Source: Saccopteryx bilineata (taxonomy: Eukaryota; Chordata; Mammalia; Chiroptera; Emballonuridae). From it: DNA of 64,000 nt. The notes below the pieces were generated by a model. That model was given only the letters and a program-made list of their open reading frames with translations, was not told where the DNA came from and did not search any database. The stretch is from positions 16,369,632 through 16,433,631 of the forward strand of contig NC_089493.1 of the NCBI RefSeq assembly GCF_036850765.1, in the 5' to 3' direction. Shown piece by piece: positions 13,040-25,106 of the stretch; position 1 is the first letter of the stretch; the number at the start of each line of letters is the position of its first letter. The position numbers and the translations under genes were made by a program.

Positions 13040-13690
13040 TCTCAGCATCAGTTCTGGGGTCTGACTCCAGCTTCCCTCACCTGAATATTACCCAGCTTCC
13101 CTCGCTGCTCCCTGCTTTCTCCTCGTCCCTCTCAAGGTCTATTCTCAGCAGCAGCCAGAGAGATTGATTGAAACTCAGGTCAGCTTGTGTTACTTGTCTG
13201 CTCAATGCCAATGACTAACATCCTATCTTTCCCAGAATAGCATCCGAGTCCATCTGCTGGCCCTAAGGCCCAGGATGTCTGCACTCACAGCTACATCCTT
13301 AACCTCATTCCATAACCTCTTTTCCCCGGCTCTCTCTGCTGTAGTCGCAAAGTCTCATGACTGTTCCAGAACTATTCAAGCATGCTCCTGCCTCAGGGGG
13401 TTGGCACTTCTTCTCTTCTAGACTGGTGTCAGGCGTGTGCACAAGACTCATGCTCTCTCAAGCACAGGTTTCTCACTGTGGAGGTCTTCCCTGACTTCTT
13501 TGTATAAAACAGCCACCACGCATCACACTCCACCACCATCCTCAGCTTTATTTTTCTTCATAATAGTCAGGGCTACATGACATAGTGCATCTTTTTGCCT
13601 CTCAGATTCGGTCCCTCTGCCTCCACTACAATAGTAGGTCTTATTTGTTTACTGCTTTATTTCTAGTGGACTGGAAAGTATCAGAAATAC
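13040..13690 (+). mobile_element. L2 LINE, 3' portion
   Basis: Diverged plus-strand L2: 'TCTATTCTCAGCAGCAGCCAGAGAGAT', 'AACCTCATTCCATAACCTC', 'CATGCTCCTGCCTCAGG' and 'GAGGTCTTCCCTGACTTC' appear in the order expected of L2 ORF2 into the 3' end. No open frame survives. It is an ancient mammalian element. Confidence 0.75.
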
Positions 13691-13722
13691 AGGAAGATAC
13701 TAAATAAATGAAAGGATAAATA

Positions 13723-14113
13723 GGCCCTGGCCAGTTGGCTCAGTGGTAGAGCGTCGGCCTGGCGTGCAGAAGTCCCGGGTTCGATTCCCAGCCAGGGCAC
13801 ACAGGAGAAGCGCCCATCTGCTTCTCCACCCCTCCCCCTTTCCTTCCTCTCTGTCTCTCTCTTCCCCTCCCGCAGCCGAGGCTCCATTGGAGCAAAGATG
13901 GCCCGGGCACTGGGAATGGTTCCTTGGCCTCTGCCCCAGGTGCTAGAGTGGCTCTGGTCGCAACAGAGCGATGCCCCCTGGTGGGCAGAGTGTCGCCCCC
14001 CTGGTGGGCGTGCCGGGTGGATCCCGGTCGGGTGCATGCGGGAGTCTGTCTGACTGTCACTCCCAGTTTCCAGCTTCAGAAAAATACAAAAAAAAAAAAA
14101 AGAAAAGAAAAAA
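13723..14113 (+). repeat. tRNA-derived SINE, family A, full length
   Basis: Starts GGCCCTGGCCAGTTGGCTCA, has an A-box (TGGCTCAGTGGT) and B-box (GGTTCGATTCC), a body ending CAGCTTCAGAAAAATAC, and an A-rich tail with G interruptions. A 13-bp duplication (GAAAGGATAAATA) lies at 13710-13722 and 14114-14126. It is well preserved, so probably a young copy. Confidence 0.95.
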
Positions 14114-14514
14114 GAAAGGATAAATAAATAAAAACGGTGGGATATCATCTGCTACAATAATTTTACCTATTAGTTTCCAATTTTTCTTTTGAAGAGAGCA
14201 TATTCTCAATATTGAAAAATCTTTTTCTTTATATCCCAATAAACATTAATCTAAACCAATAATTTATCTTTAAATTCTGTAAATACTGCTGATTTCTTTT
14301 TGCTTCTGAGTCATTCATATCGATTGAGCACAAATATTGGTAAAATGAAAATATTACTCAAATTCCCTTTCCCTTTATTCATGAATGATGGTCAATGTAA
14401 TGCTATTTAGCAAGATGTAAAATTAAATACATACTTGTCAGTTACTTGTGATAAACTCAACCTCTCATTTTTTAAGTCGAAGCAAGAAAAAGCAGTGTAC
14501 ATTCATAAAAAAAA

Positions 14515-15357
14515 TAGTAACCACCTCACAATGGCCAGAATGGCTATCATCAACAAATCAACAAATAATAAGTGCTGGCGAGGATGTGGAAAAAAGAGAA
14601 CCCTTGAGCACTGTTAGTGGAAAAGCAGACTGGTGCATCCACTGTGGAAAACAGTATGGACTTTCTTCAAAAAATTAAAAACAGATCTCCCTTTTGACCC
14701 AGTGATTCCACTTCTAGGAATATATCTTAATAATCCCAAAACACTAATTCTAAAGAAGATATGCAACCCCATATTTATTTGCAGCATTATTTATAATAGT
14801 CAATATCTGGAAACAGCCCAAGTGTCCATCAGTGGATGAGTGGATAAAAAAAAACTGTGGTACATATACACAATGGAATACTACGCAGCTGTGAAAAAGA
14901 AGAAAATCTAATCTTTTACAACAGCATGGATGGAGAATAGTATGCTAAGTTAAATAAGGCAGTGAGAGAGATAAATACTGTATGATCTCACTTATATGTG
15001 GAATCCAATAAACACAATAAACTGAAAAACAAAATAGAAACAGAGGCAGGGTCACATAGAACAGACCGACAGCTGTCAGAAGAAAGAGGGAAGAAGGGAC
15101 TGAATCAAAGAAAGTGAAGAAATTAGCCAAAAGCAAATATACATAACACATAGATACAGACAACAGAGTGATAATAACCAGGGGGAAAGAAGGGTTGGAG
15201 GTAAGGGGAGGAAGATATAAGTGGAAGGAAATATGGGTGGTGGAAAGAGACTTTGCTGGGAGGGGAGCATGATGCAGTGGGTAGATGGCATTATATTGAG
15301 TTGTACATTTGAATCCTGTATGATTTGGTGAACCATGTCAACCCAATAAATTTTGAA
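14515..15357 (+). mobile_element. L1 3' end fragment (ORF2 C-terminus and 3' UTR)
   Basis: 5'-truncated L1. It opens with the end-of-ORF2 region ('TGCTGGCGAGGATGTGGA', 'CCAGTGATTCCACTTCTAGG') and runs into a 3' UTR that closes 'CCATGTCAACCCAATAAATT'. Frames are broken by stops. It is the same subfamily as the fragment at 57085-57997, and is older than the full-length L1 at 45.35-51.34 kb. Confidence 0.85.
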
Positions 15358-15844
15358 AAATCATAGTAAGTTTTAGTTAAGGCACCACTTTTGTGTGACA
15401 GAATAATGGAAATAAACATAGAAAGGTAAGTTGGGTGTTTTTAATATGCTGAAATTTTTTTCTGTAGCAATGAGGAGACACTGGTTAGAGCCGATCAGTG
15501 GAACAGCAAGGTATTTCTAGGCTTTAAAAAGATAACTCTTGTAGTACTTTTTTAATCAAATCATTAGAATACAAAAAGAAGCCCATTGGTTTGAAGACCA
15601 TCAAAGTAAATTATTCTGAATGAGGGTATAGGCAGTAGAAACAGAAAGAGAACAATTGTAATTTTTGATGTTCTTTACTTTTATTTAGGCATTTAACTGG
15701 GATAGATGCTACACCGTGTTAACTGTTGAGATTACAAAGATGAGCTATGAATTTCTCATTAAAATCACTTTATTATCTACACTTTTCTTTTCAGGCCAAA
15801 AATTCCAGTTTCTATTTATAATGTCATAATGCACATTCATTAAG

Positions 15845-16070
15845 ATTAACAAAAGTAATTTGCATTTACATAGCATTTTGCAATTTATAAATAGCTTTCA
15901 TGTGCGTTATGTTATTTGATCTCACAAGAATACTGGGAGGTAAACTGGATGGGAAATTCTCTTAATTTTTCAATAAGAAAATTGCAGAGCAAATCTGTTA
16001 AGTAACTGGCTGAAGGTTACACAGGCAGCTGTCTATGGAGGCAGAATTGAGCCTATATATCCAAGCTCCA
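15845..16070 (+). repeat. MIR-type SINE (MIR/MIR3)
   Basis: Near-complete core: 'TTTACATAGCATTTTGCAATTTATAAATAGC', 'GTTATTTGATCTCACAAGAA', then 'AGTAACTGGCTGAAGGTTACACAGGC'. The order and wording are those of mammalian MIR. Strongly diverged. Confidence 0.75.
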
Positions 16071-17090
16071 AATGCAATGTGATTTTTCTTAGAATTTCAA
16101 TTCATGTATTTTTCTAAACTTCATGAGAAAGTAGTATTTTTCTCTACTAATTCCACTTAATTCCTTTCCCCAGAACCTATAGTTTATTGCCTAATTCTAA
16201 TAGTTACTTTGTTACTGGTTTTATAAGAGATACCAAAAATGCTGTGCTATATTATTTTTGTTATATACTTGTCAACCTATAAATGCCAAAATTAAAACAA
16301 GGTACATTCCTCTTACCAGTTCAAAGCTTCTGTTTCTGATATTCTATCCAAAAACTATGAAAAAATATATTTTAAAGATATATATTTCCTAAATAATATC
16401 AAATCATCTGTTGGTTTAATACTCTAAAGTGAAATTTTATAATCTATGGTTTCAGTTTGTATGAACATTAAAAATTTTTAAATTTGCTCAAATAAATTTT
16501 TACAATATGAATGTTAACAATTGAATTAGATGGAATAGTAAAATATTATATTCTCAAAAATATTACACTGGAAGCTATACCTCTCATGATTTTTGCTCTG
16601 TGAAGACTAATATTGACTAGAGCTTAGCAGAAGAACAAATTAAAATATTAGTCTGAACAGACATGAATTTCAGATATTCATGAAAGTAAACATCAGCTCA
16701 TTATCATAGTTTTTTGTTTTAAAGAAAGATTATACCTAGCATTTGTATCTGGGTTTCTAAAAAGCATTTTCCAATAAAAGGAACCTAGGCTCCTTGGAGA
16801 AATGGCTGATTCTAGCACTAAGGTTGGAAATATACAAAATGAGCCTTGGGAATCGTGTTGCTAAAAAGTACAGAAGTGTTCAAATAAATAAAAGATTGGA
16901 GACATAGTAAAGGGACATAGGAGCCTGAGTGAAGTAACTGTTAATGATAAAGCTAAACAATTTCAGCAACATAAACATAGTATTGTGATATAATCAAAGT
17001 ATAAATTAACATAATGAGAGTATACCATAAACAACCAATAAGGGAAAAGAAGGCATAACTTAAGTTACCTCTTTCCTTTTCCCCCCAGAT
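16071..17090. other. AT-rich noncoding stretch
   Basis: No gene or recognisable element. Confidence 0.45.
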
Positions 17091-18370
17091 TATAGCTCTC
17101 AATATACAATACATTTAAAAAGAAAAGACGGATGAGTTTGGATTCTTAGGAGCTAACAAAAGCATCATAGTTGGGAGTAGAGAGAGACACACTAAGAGCA
17201 GTGCATATAGAATAACAAACACCTATACCTGCCTAAAACAATATGTCAGAAGACTGGAAAATTCAAACCAAAGAAGATCCAATTGGCAGCTAACATGAAT
17301 AGGTGACTACTAGGCATTAGAGCCTTATTATAAACAGTGAAAGTGAGGAAGAGAAGCTTCTTATTTTCATCTAAACAATAAGAAGAGTTAAAGGGCATTC
17401 CATTATCTGCATCCTGCCAACTGTTAAATAGATCCCATGCCACTCCTAAACAAGTAAACAAAAAACAGAAGTTGTACCAGGTCCTTGAAATGACAGTGAA
17501 CAAAAGAAATAATACATATTGTCCATGTTTCCACCGAAAAATGTTTCTCTGGAGAGCCGATCACTGAAAACAATTTACTCAAGAAAATCATTGTAAATTT
17601 GAGAGGATATATGCCTGATATACAGGAAATATTTTCCTGGATATCAGGAAAATTATGTAAAATTGGAGATTTAAGAACAGCACGAGAGTTGAAATTAGAG
17701 GATCTATTTTGAAGGAATTTTAAAAAAACATGAGAGTGAAATAATTAGCAGACTTATCTCTATCCAAAATAGCCAAAGACAGGAGGAAAAGGGAAGTTTT
17801 CAAAGAAACCTTAAACTCTCTTAGCATGTGAAGAAAATCATGGATTTAATAGGTAGAACTATCAATTTATTAGTAAGATAATTGGAAGAGAAACATCATT
17901 CAAAATTTTACAGAAACATTTTTTCTCCAGCTGATGAAATGCTTAAGTGACCAGATTAAAAAATTTATAAAAATCTTATTAAATACTAATACAATGTTAG
18001 CACCATCAATCTATAGCCTGGAGAATTTTTGAATTTAAGGTAAAAGAAAAGAAATCTTTCAAGCATCCAGTTAGTAAAACATAATACCTACAGAGGAATC
18101 ATATTCGGAATGATGAAACCCTGCAAATGTGTGAAGCAGTAGCTACAGTATTTTAAAAGAAGCCAAAAGAAATTTACACATAGGCATTCACTTAGAAGAT
18201 GGGAAAAAGATATGCAAACATTCAAAAAATATACCATTTAATTATGGTTCCTGAAAATAGCACTAGAAAATATTCTCCTGGTAGTTGAGGTATGCATAAA
18301 AAAGTACAAACGGACCATGCAGGGCATGAAAAAGCTGGCAGTAGTTCTGAAAATAATAAAATGCAAATTT
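17090..18370 (+). mobile_element. Probable ancient L1/HAL1 remnant (5' end and ORF1 region)
   Basis: The text at about 18040-18130 ('AAATCTTTCAAGCATCCAG', 'ACCTACAGAGGAATCATATTCGGAATGATG') resembles the ORF1 C-terminal region of old L1 or HAL1. Upstream A-rich sequence fits its leader. No frame is open. The exact family and left boundary are uncertain. Confidence 0.4.
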
Positions 18371-18387
18371 CATGAAAGATATTTTTT

Positions 18388-18417
18388 TTAAAAATATTTT
18401 TTATTTATTCATTTTAG

Positions 18418-18457
<40 letters not shown>

Positions 18458-18579
18458 GGGGGAGGAGCAGGAAGCAACAACTCCCATATGTGCCTTGACC
18501 AGGCAAGCCCAGAGATTTGAACTGGCAACCTCAGTGTTTCCAGGTTGATGCTTTATCCACTGAGCCACCACAGGTCAGG
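18388..18579 (-). repeat. Short tRNA-derived SINE with GA microsatellite
   Basis: Minus-strand SINE of about 190 bp with the head CCTGACCTGTGGTGGCTCAGTGG read from the right. A GA repeat occupies the 3' part (about 18420-18455). A 17-bp duplication (CATGAAAGATATTTTTT) lies at 18371-18387 and 18580-18596. It is a different subfamily from A and B. Confidence 0.88.
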
Positions 18580-18659
18580 CATGAAAGATATTTTTTAAGT
18601 TAATGAGTCAAAAGAATTTAGTTCTAGTTTTTTAGATAAAATAACTTTGAGGCTTGGAG

Positions 18660-20630
18660 TAAATTTATATAAATAAAAATGTAAATATTCGTTTGTTCAA
18701 AATCTTAAATCTCCAAAAGTTCTTCACCGATTGCTTTGAAATTTTGACACAACGTTGCATTCAAATATGGACATGTTTTTTATGTTTTTATATACCTACT
18801 ATTATATAGATGTCATACCTGTGACAGGTAAAAACATGCTCTTTTTGAAAAACAGTGCCATCTCTTGGACATAAAAGCAACACATGCTATACTAAACATT
18901 TTACAATTCCATTTCAATATTATGAGAGAAATATAAATTACATATAGCTGAAGATATTTTCCATCAAATACACAAGGAAAATACAAATATGAACATGGAT
19001 TTCACAGCAGAAATCTACAACGAAGCATTGATAATGATTGAAGATTTGTGCTTAGAAATTGCGAACAAAGTTCTCAATCAATTGTGAATGCCATCACCGA
19101 ATCAATCTGCTGCTGCTTCATTCAATGTAGAATTGTGTCGTGAACAAAATTACAACACGGGTGATCTTTTGTTGTATGTGCAATCAAATATTCTTAACTT
19201 AACGCTTGAGCAAAAAGGCATTTACGATCAAATAAAGCAAATTGTCAATAATGGGGTTGGAGAAAACTTCTTAGATGCGCCAGGAGGAACTGGTAAAACA
19301 TCCCCAATTAGATTGATTCTGGCAGCAGTTCTATCCCAAAATGACAAAGCCTTAGCTGCGACATTGCTACCAGGTGGAAGAACTGCTCCTTCTGCTTTGA
19401 CATTGTCATTGAACATGCAATTCATTGAAACACTCACATGCAACACTTTCAAAACATCCAGCATGGGAAAAGTATTGCAGAAATGCAAACTTATTGTTTG
19501 AGATGAATGCACAATGGCGTACAAAAAGTTGCTCAAGGCTCTTGATCGATCCTTGCAAGATTTGCATGGAAGCATCACACCATTTGGGAATGCATTAGTA
19601 TTGCTTGCAGGAGATTTCAGGCAAACATTACCTGTAATTCCTATATCAACACCAGCGGATGAAATAAATGCTTGCCTGAAATACTCTGCTTTGTGGCGAC
19701 ATGTAAAGATGTTAAAATTAACTACAAATATGCATGTCTAGCTGCAAAATGATCGATCAGCTGAGATATTCTCACATCAATTGCTGGAAAATTGGGAACA
19801 GAAAGGTACCAGTTGATCTGACCTCAGAACAAATTTCATTGCCTCATAACTTCTGCAATTTAGTGACGTCAAAAGAAGAATTGGTTGAAAAAGTATTTCC
19901 CAATATTCAGACCAATTATAAGAATCATAATTGGCTGAGTGAATGAGCTATTCTTGCGGCCAAGAACAAAGACATCTGTGAACTTAACAATATTATTCAG
20001 TCTAATATTCAAAGCCAGGGAGTCACATACAAGTCCATCGACACTGTTGTGGAAGCAGATGAAGCGATTAATTATCCAACAGAATTTTTGAATTCACTCA
20101 ATCAGCCAGGGATGCCACCGCACGTACTGCAATTGAAAATCAGCGTGCCAATTATCATGTTGTGAAATATCAACCAGCCAGAGCTTTGCAATGGCACTCT
20201 GTGTGCAATAAAAAAATTAATGAGCAATGTTGTAGAAGCAACAATCTTGACAGGACCTTTCAAAGGTGAAGATGTTCTCATTCCTCACATTCCTATGATT
20301 CCAACGGATATGTCATTTCAATTTAAGAGATTGCAGTTCCCAATTCGATTGGTGTTTGCAATCACCATCAACCAAGCTCAGGGCCAGTCTTTAGAATTGT
20401 GCGGTTTAGATCTAGACACAGATTGCTTCTCACATGGACAATTTTATGTTGTATGTTCTAGAGTCGGCAAATCAGACAATCTCTATATCTGCGCAGACAA
20501 TGGAACAACAAAAAATATTGTATACACACAAGCATTGTGAAATTAAATGTATTAGAAACGTGAGCTTTCTCTTTCCTTTCTTTTCCATTTAACCAGACTG
20601 AGGCACAGCAACGTGTGGGGGTATAGCTAG
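18660..20630 (+). mobile_element. Helitron, internally deleted (helicase only)
   Basis: Rolling-circle transposon remnant. The 3' end is well defined: GC-containing hairpin CACA-GCAACG-TGTG at 20604-20617, then CTAG at 20627-20630 followed by T, the classic Helitron terminus. The 5' region has an AT-rich start and the phrase 'ACCGATTGCTTTGAAATTTTGACA', common in Helitron leaders, but no certain TC terminus, so the left boundary is approximate. It has no Rep/HUH nuclease domain: the leader passes straight into the helicase region. HeliBat elements are known from vesper bats, so a copy beside non-Ves SINEs is noteworthy. Confidence 0.8.
18940..20540 (+). pseudogene. Helitron PIF1-like helicase, broken
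   Basis: The C-terminal half of a Helitron Rep/Hel protein, a superfamily 1B PIF1-type DNA helicase that unwinds DNA during rolling-circle transposition. Visible in order: an N-terminal leader segment ('EIYNEALIMIEDLC'), Walker A APGGTGKT at 19277-19300, Walker B DECTMA with the preceding residue now a stop (TGA, 19499-19501), motif AGDFRQTLPVIP, then after a frame change QFKRLQFPIRLVFAITINQ and the C-terminal motif SHGQFYVVCSRVGK. In-frame stops occur at 19085-19087, 19499-19501, 19739-19741 and 19944-19946, with one frameshift near 19785. Several stops look like CpG or single-base decay. The nuclease half is absent, so this copy cannot mobilise itself. Confidence 0.88.
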
Positions 20631-20649
20631 TCATTTAATATAACTTGTC

Positions 20650-20936
20650 TCCTGACCAGGCAGTGGCACAGTGGATAGAGCATTGGACTGGGACATGGAG
20701 GACCCAGATTCGAGACCTCGAGGTTGCCAGCTTGAGTGTGGGCTCATCTGGTTTGAGCCCACCAGCTTGAGCCCAAGGTCACTGGCTTGAGCAAGGGGTC
20801 ATTTAGTCTGCCGTAGCTCCCCAGTCAAGGCACATATGGGAAAGCAGTCAATGAACAACTCAGGTGCCACAACAAAGAATTGATGCTTCTCATCTCTTTC
20901 CCTTCCTGTCTGTCCCTCTCTCTGTCTCTATCACAA
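20650..20936 (+). repeat. SINE family B
   Basis: Starts CCTGACCAGGCAGTGGCACAGTGG, carries 'GGCTCATCTGGTTTGAGC' and 'GATGCTTCTCATCTCTTTCCC', and ends in a CT-rich tract. It begins about 20 bp after the Helitron 3' end. Target duplications are not clear. Confidence 0.85.
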
Positions 20937-21289
20937 TATACATATCTTGTCTTCACTTTCTCCATTTGCAACACATTGCCATGTCTCAGTAATGTCAAAG
21001 TACTAATTAATATTTTCAAGCACGTGAATTTCATTTTCTTCTTTTGCATATATTCTTTTCTAGAAAGCTCTTTGATCAGGTGAGGTAGATAGCTTGTAAT
21101 TCTTAATCAAAATTATCATGCTAAGACTGTAGACAGTGGCTATGTGTGACTCTAAATTCTCCAGGTAAGGCAAGAATATGTCCATTGTTCTCATTTAATT
21201 AACATGATACTACACAGAATAAAACCTATGGAATCTTCTTGATTTTCTGCAAATGAGTTTTCCTTCTACAAAGTGGTTTTGTGTGTGTG

Positions 21290-21648
21290 TGTTTGTTTTA
21301 TTTAGTGAGAGTAAGGGAGGCAGAGACAGACTCCTACATGCGCACCACCTGGGATCCACCGGGAAAGCTCTCTAGAGGGTGATGCTCTGCCCATCTGGGG
21401 AGTTGCTCCACTGCTCAGCAAAGAAGCTCTCCTCACCACCTGAGAAAGAAGCCATGGGGCCATCTTTAGCACCTGGGTTCAACTTGCTCCAATTGTGCCA
21501 TGGATCAGGAGGGGAAGAGAGAGAGAAAAGCAAGAGAGGAAGCTGTGAATAAGCAGATGGACCCTCTCCTGTGTGCTCTGATTGGGAATGGAACCCAGGA
21601 CATCCACATGTTGGTCTGATGCTCTACCACTGAGCCAACCAGCCAGGG
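21290..21648 (-). repeat. Old diverged family A SINE with GT tail repeat
   Basis: Minus-strand copy: body text 'GGAGGCAGAGACAGACTCC' to the head 'GAGCCAACCAGCCAGGG'. Many differences from the young copies and a short GT run at its tail (21283-21294). No clean target duplication seen. Confidence 0.8.
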
Positions 21649-22300
21649 ATGACAAAATCTTTTAAGATAGCTTTTCTCAGCTGAAAACAGTACAGTATGA
21701 TGCCTTCATTGCCTCCTCCGAGTGCTGTCTGCCCCACCCAGCAGTTCCTCTTTCTGTTTTCGAAATGCAATGAAAAGGAGATTAAAAAAATATTAAAGGT
21801 CCTTACCATTTTCATGCCTCTATCATCTAATGTGGAAAGGCCCCTTTCAAAAAAAACATTCTTTAATAAATCAAATTAGAGAGCATATATCCATTCTTAC
21901 ATAACTTGTGGGGAAAAAAGCAAATCAAACAAGGAAAATCACGTGAATTCAACTCACAACATTCTGACACCAAGTTCTTTACTGCACATAAGTATAATGT
22001 GAAATCTAGGTTGTTGACTCAGGCTTCAGAGCTGCAATGACTGAATCTTAATGAAAACTCCGTAAATGTCAATATCTTCAGAAAATCAAATAGGAGATTA
22101 AAAAAAGGGAATATGCCATGTTTTGGAATAACTTCAAGTAGGTGTAAACGACTTATATAAACAAAAAATCCCAAAGCATTTAGAAGTGATCAGGGAATTG
22201 GTAATTCATGCCTTTTTTTCCCTACACATCTTTATTAATCTCTGGGAGAATTGTTAATTAGAATCAGTTTGACTTTATGTAGCTATAAGTTTACAATGTG
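21649..22300. other. Noncoding stretch
   Basis: No gene or recognisable element. Confidence 0.45.
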
Positions 22301-22301
22301 A

Positions 22302-22505
22302 ATAGCAAACATTTTATTGAATATATTCTATGTGCCGGAAATTTTTAAGTGTTTACATGTTATTAACTCATTTAATAATTGCATTAACCATATGAAGTGA
22401 GCGCTCTCATTACCATACATTTTTTATAGAGCTTCTATAAATTAAATCATGCCCTGGGTCCCATAAGGTTAAGCCTGAAGGTTTAAACTGAATAGTCTGG
22501 CTCTG
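22302..22505 (+). repeat. MIR SINE
   Basis: 'AAACATTTTATTGAATATATTCTATGTGCC' followed by 'TTACATGTTATTAACTCATTTAATAATTGC' is the MIR core in order, plus a weak 3' tail. Confidence 0.75.
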
Positions 22506-23825
22506 GAGTGCTATTAACACACTTCACTGTCACCTATAGTATAATGGGAAATGCCAAACAAGGGTTTAATTTCCCAACTACCCTTTGCTTGTTAATTTTG
22601 TTCGGAAACTTGAACTCTGTATCCTTCAAATATACCTAGAATCAGTTTGATGGTTTAATATAAAACACACCGATTACTCAGAAGGTAATGAGGCATTCCA
22701 ACTACTCACCTGTAAGTTCATAATGCGCTATGTAGGATAAGTACACTCTCTGGAGTTCAGGGTCCACCCCTTTCTTTTGCTCTACAAACTTGAAGATGTG
22801 TTTTGAGCAACTCTAGCTTACCAGTCTGGGTTTGAATGTAGGGATGCTCATGGATATAGGGGCTGAAATGATCACAGTTTGTCTCTGACTAGTAAAGTTA
22901 TGATAATTATACTTATCCTATTATTGTACTTCAAAACTATCTGATACTATGAGAAATCATGGTCAGCCAATTTTCTTAAAACTCTTTTGTGTATTTAGTA
23001 AATGACAGATGCAAAGTAACCATGATTTTGTAATTACGTCATTCCATTCTTCTAACTTTCCCATTTCTCTCTGTTTCAACTAATATTTCCATCTTTACCT
23101 TCCCACTCCATTTTCAGCTTCCAGGAGTGACATTCAGTCACTTCCTCTATTACCTCCTTACTCAGAAATATTTGCCTTTAGAGAACTTAAATGATTCTAA
23201 CCAAAGAGTGTTTCCTTCTTCTAGTCGCTGTCACATCTTCAAAGTTGGGACTTCTATGTTGCTGTTTACTCCACTTGCTACCTACTTGTTTCTTTACTGC
23301 TACACTCAATTAATACTTGTCAGATAATCAATGTGTATCAGCCACCAGGTGTCATGCAAGCAGCAGAAGATACAGAGGTGAATGACATACATGTTTTTAT
23401 TCTTTTCAGTAACCAACCTGTCAACTCAACATTGCTTCTCTCTCCAAACTATTCTTTGAAAAGTTGACAGGAATTGTCTACAAAAATGGGTGAAATTTTC
23501 TGAGCTGTCTTTAGCTTTCCTGAATGATGCAGCATTTTACATGGCTAACCACTCTTCACTCTTAAAATTCCCTTGTCTCTTGTCCTCTGTGGTTATGCTA
23601 CTTACTCAAAATGGGGCCAACAGACAGACTGCGAGTCTGCAACCTTTGCTACCATTCCACAATGAGACATGGAACGAGGACATGTGACAGAATAGAAATA
23701 AACTCTATTTAATTTTGTTGATATTTTTCTTTATTCTTTTTTTAAATTTTTGGCAGTAATATTATTTTGATGAAAAAATTAGTGTGTTACTTTAATTCTG
23801 GCAAAGCTTTGATTTGTTTGAGCAT
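22506..23825. other. Noncoding stretch
   Basis: No gene. Weak pyrimidine-rich text at about 23030-23110 could be an L2 trace, but this is not assignable. Confidence 0.4.
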
Positions 23826-23827
23826 TG

Positions 23828-23970
23828 TCCCCAGGCACTGAGGATAGCTCTGTTGATTCGAGCATTGGCCACGGACAAGGTTTGTCAAATAGATCTCAGT
23901 CAGGAGGAATGCAGGAGTCTGTCTATCTATCTCTCCTCCACTCATTTAAAATATTAAAAAATTAAAAATT
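23828..23970 (+). repeat. Possible short degenerate SINE
   Basis: 'GGCACTGAGGATAGCTCTGTTGATTCGAGCATTGG' is tRNA-like, and 'GGAGTCTGTCTATCTATCTC' followed by an A/T-rich tail matches the 3' ends of SINEs in this window. No duplication identified. Confidence 0.5.
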
Positions 23971-24149
23971 ATCTCCTTTCTCTTCTGTACTTTGGACCCT
24001 TCATTAAAGCAAACATGCTACCATTCTTAAGATATGAAAGATCTCTACTCATATTTGTATTAGAGATGAGCTTTCATTGTATCAAAAATAGATAAAGAAA
24101 TTCTCCTCAGGAAAAATAAGTCATTCTAACTTTTGTTCACTTCTTTACT

Positions 24150-24520
24150 TTTTTTTTTTTGTATTTTTCTGAAGCTGGAAACGGGGAGAGACAGTCAGAC
24201 AGACTCCCGCATGCGCCCCACCGGGATCCACCCAGCACGCCCACCAGGGGGCAATGCGCTGCCCCTCCAGGGTGTTGCTCTGTTGCGACCAGAGCCACAC
24301 TAGCGCCTGGGGCAGAGGCCAATGAGCCATCCCCAGCGCCCTGGCCATCTTTGCTCCAATGGAGCCTCGGCTGCGGGAGGGGAAGAGAGAGACAGAGAGG
24401 AAGGAGAGGGGGAGGAGTGGAGAAGCAGATGGGCTTCTCCTATGTGCCTGGCCGGGAATCAAACCCAGGACTTCTGCATGCCAGGCCCACGCTCTACCAC
24501 TGAGCCAACCGGCCAGGGCC
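24150..24520 (-). repeat. SINE family A, full length
   Basis: T-run then 'TCTGAAGCTGGAAACGGGGAG' at the left, head ending GGCCAGGGCC at the right. An 8-bp duplication TCTTTACT lies at 24142-24149 and 24521-24528. Well preserved; all open frames here are SINE shadows. Confidence 0.93.
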
Positions 24521-24664
24521 TCTTTACTATTTTATATCATATTTTTTTAAAGAAAATTGTATGCCTCAGTTATATGGTTTCTTTACTTGTCTTATATCCT
24601 CCCCACAATTTTCATTTCCTGAGGACAAACCAAATGAAAAATAGTGAACTTTTTATTCGATACC

Positions 24665-24840
24665 TGTGATATTCCAGTGACATTATATACACATCCAAAA
24701 TTTATCTTCTACCCACACTCAAGGTAAAGTATCATTATCCATAATGTCTCAGATTAGGAATTTGGACACAGAAATTTAGTCTTTTGCTTAAATAATAACT
24801 AGTGGAGTCAAGATTCTTACCTGACTCTAAGGCCTCAGTA
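24665..24840 (+). repeat. MIR fragment
   Basis: 'GTATCATTATCCATAATGTCTCAGATTAGGAATTTGGACACAGA' followed by 'AACTAGTGGAGTCAAGATTC' matches the second half of MIR. Diverged. Confidence 0.6.
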
Positions 24841-25064
24841 TTTTTTTTTTAATTTTGTCATTCCTAAGATTCTGCCAAATTCCTAACAGTTATGTAAACT
24901 TTATTATTATAAATAAATTGTGGCAAAAATGGAAAAGCAAAAGCAATAAAATAGGACTCACTTACTACTTATACCAGATAGACAAACTTAAATGTTGATT
25001 CTCTGGTCCCATAAATCTCTTTGAAGATATACAGATATAAACACACACAATTATTAATGATTAA

Positions 25065-25106
25065 ATTTGTAGAGTATATGTGTGTGTACTTGTGTTTGTG
25101 TGTGTA
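25065..25106. repeat. GT-rich microsatellite
   Basis: Interrupted GTGTGT repeats. Confidence 0.7.

Noticed and set aside
13740..13800. Possible tRNA gene
   Set aside because: The A-box and B-box belong to the tRNA-like head of a SINE with target duplications, not to a free tRNA gene.
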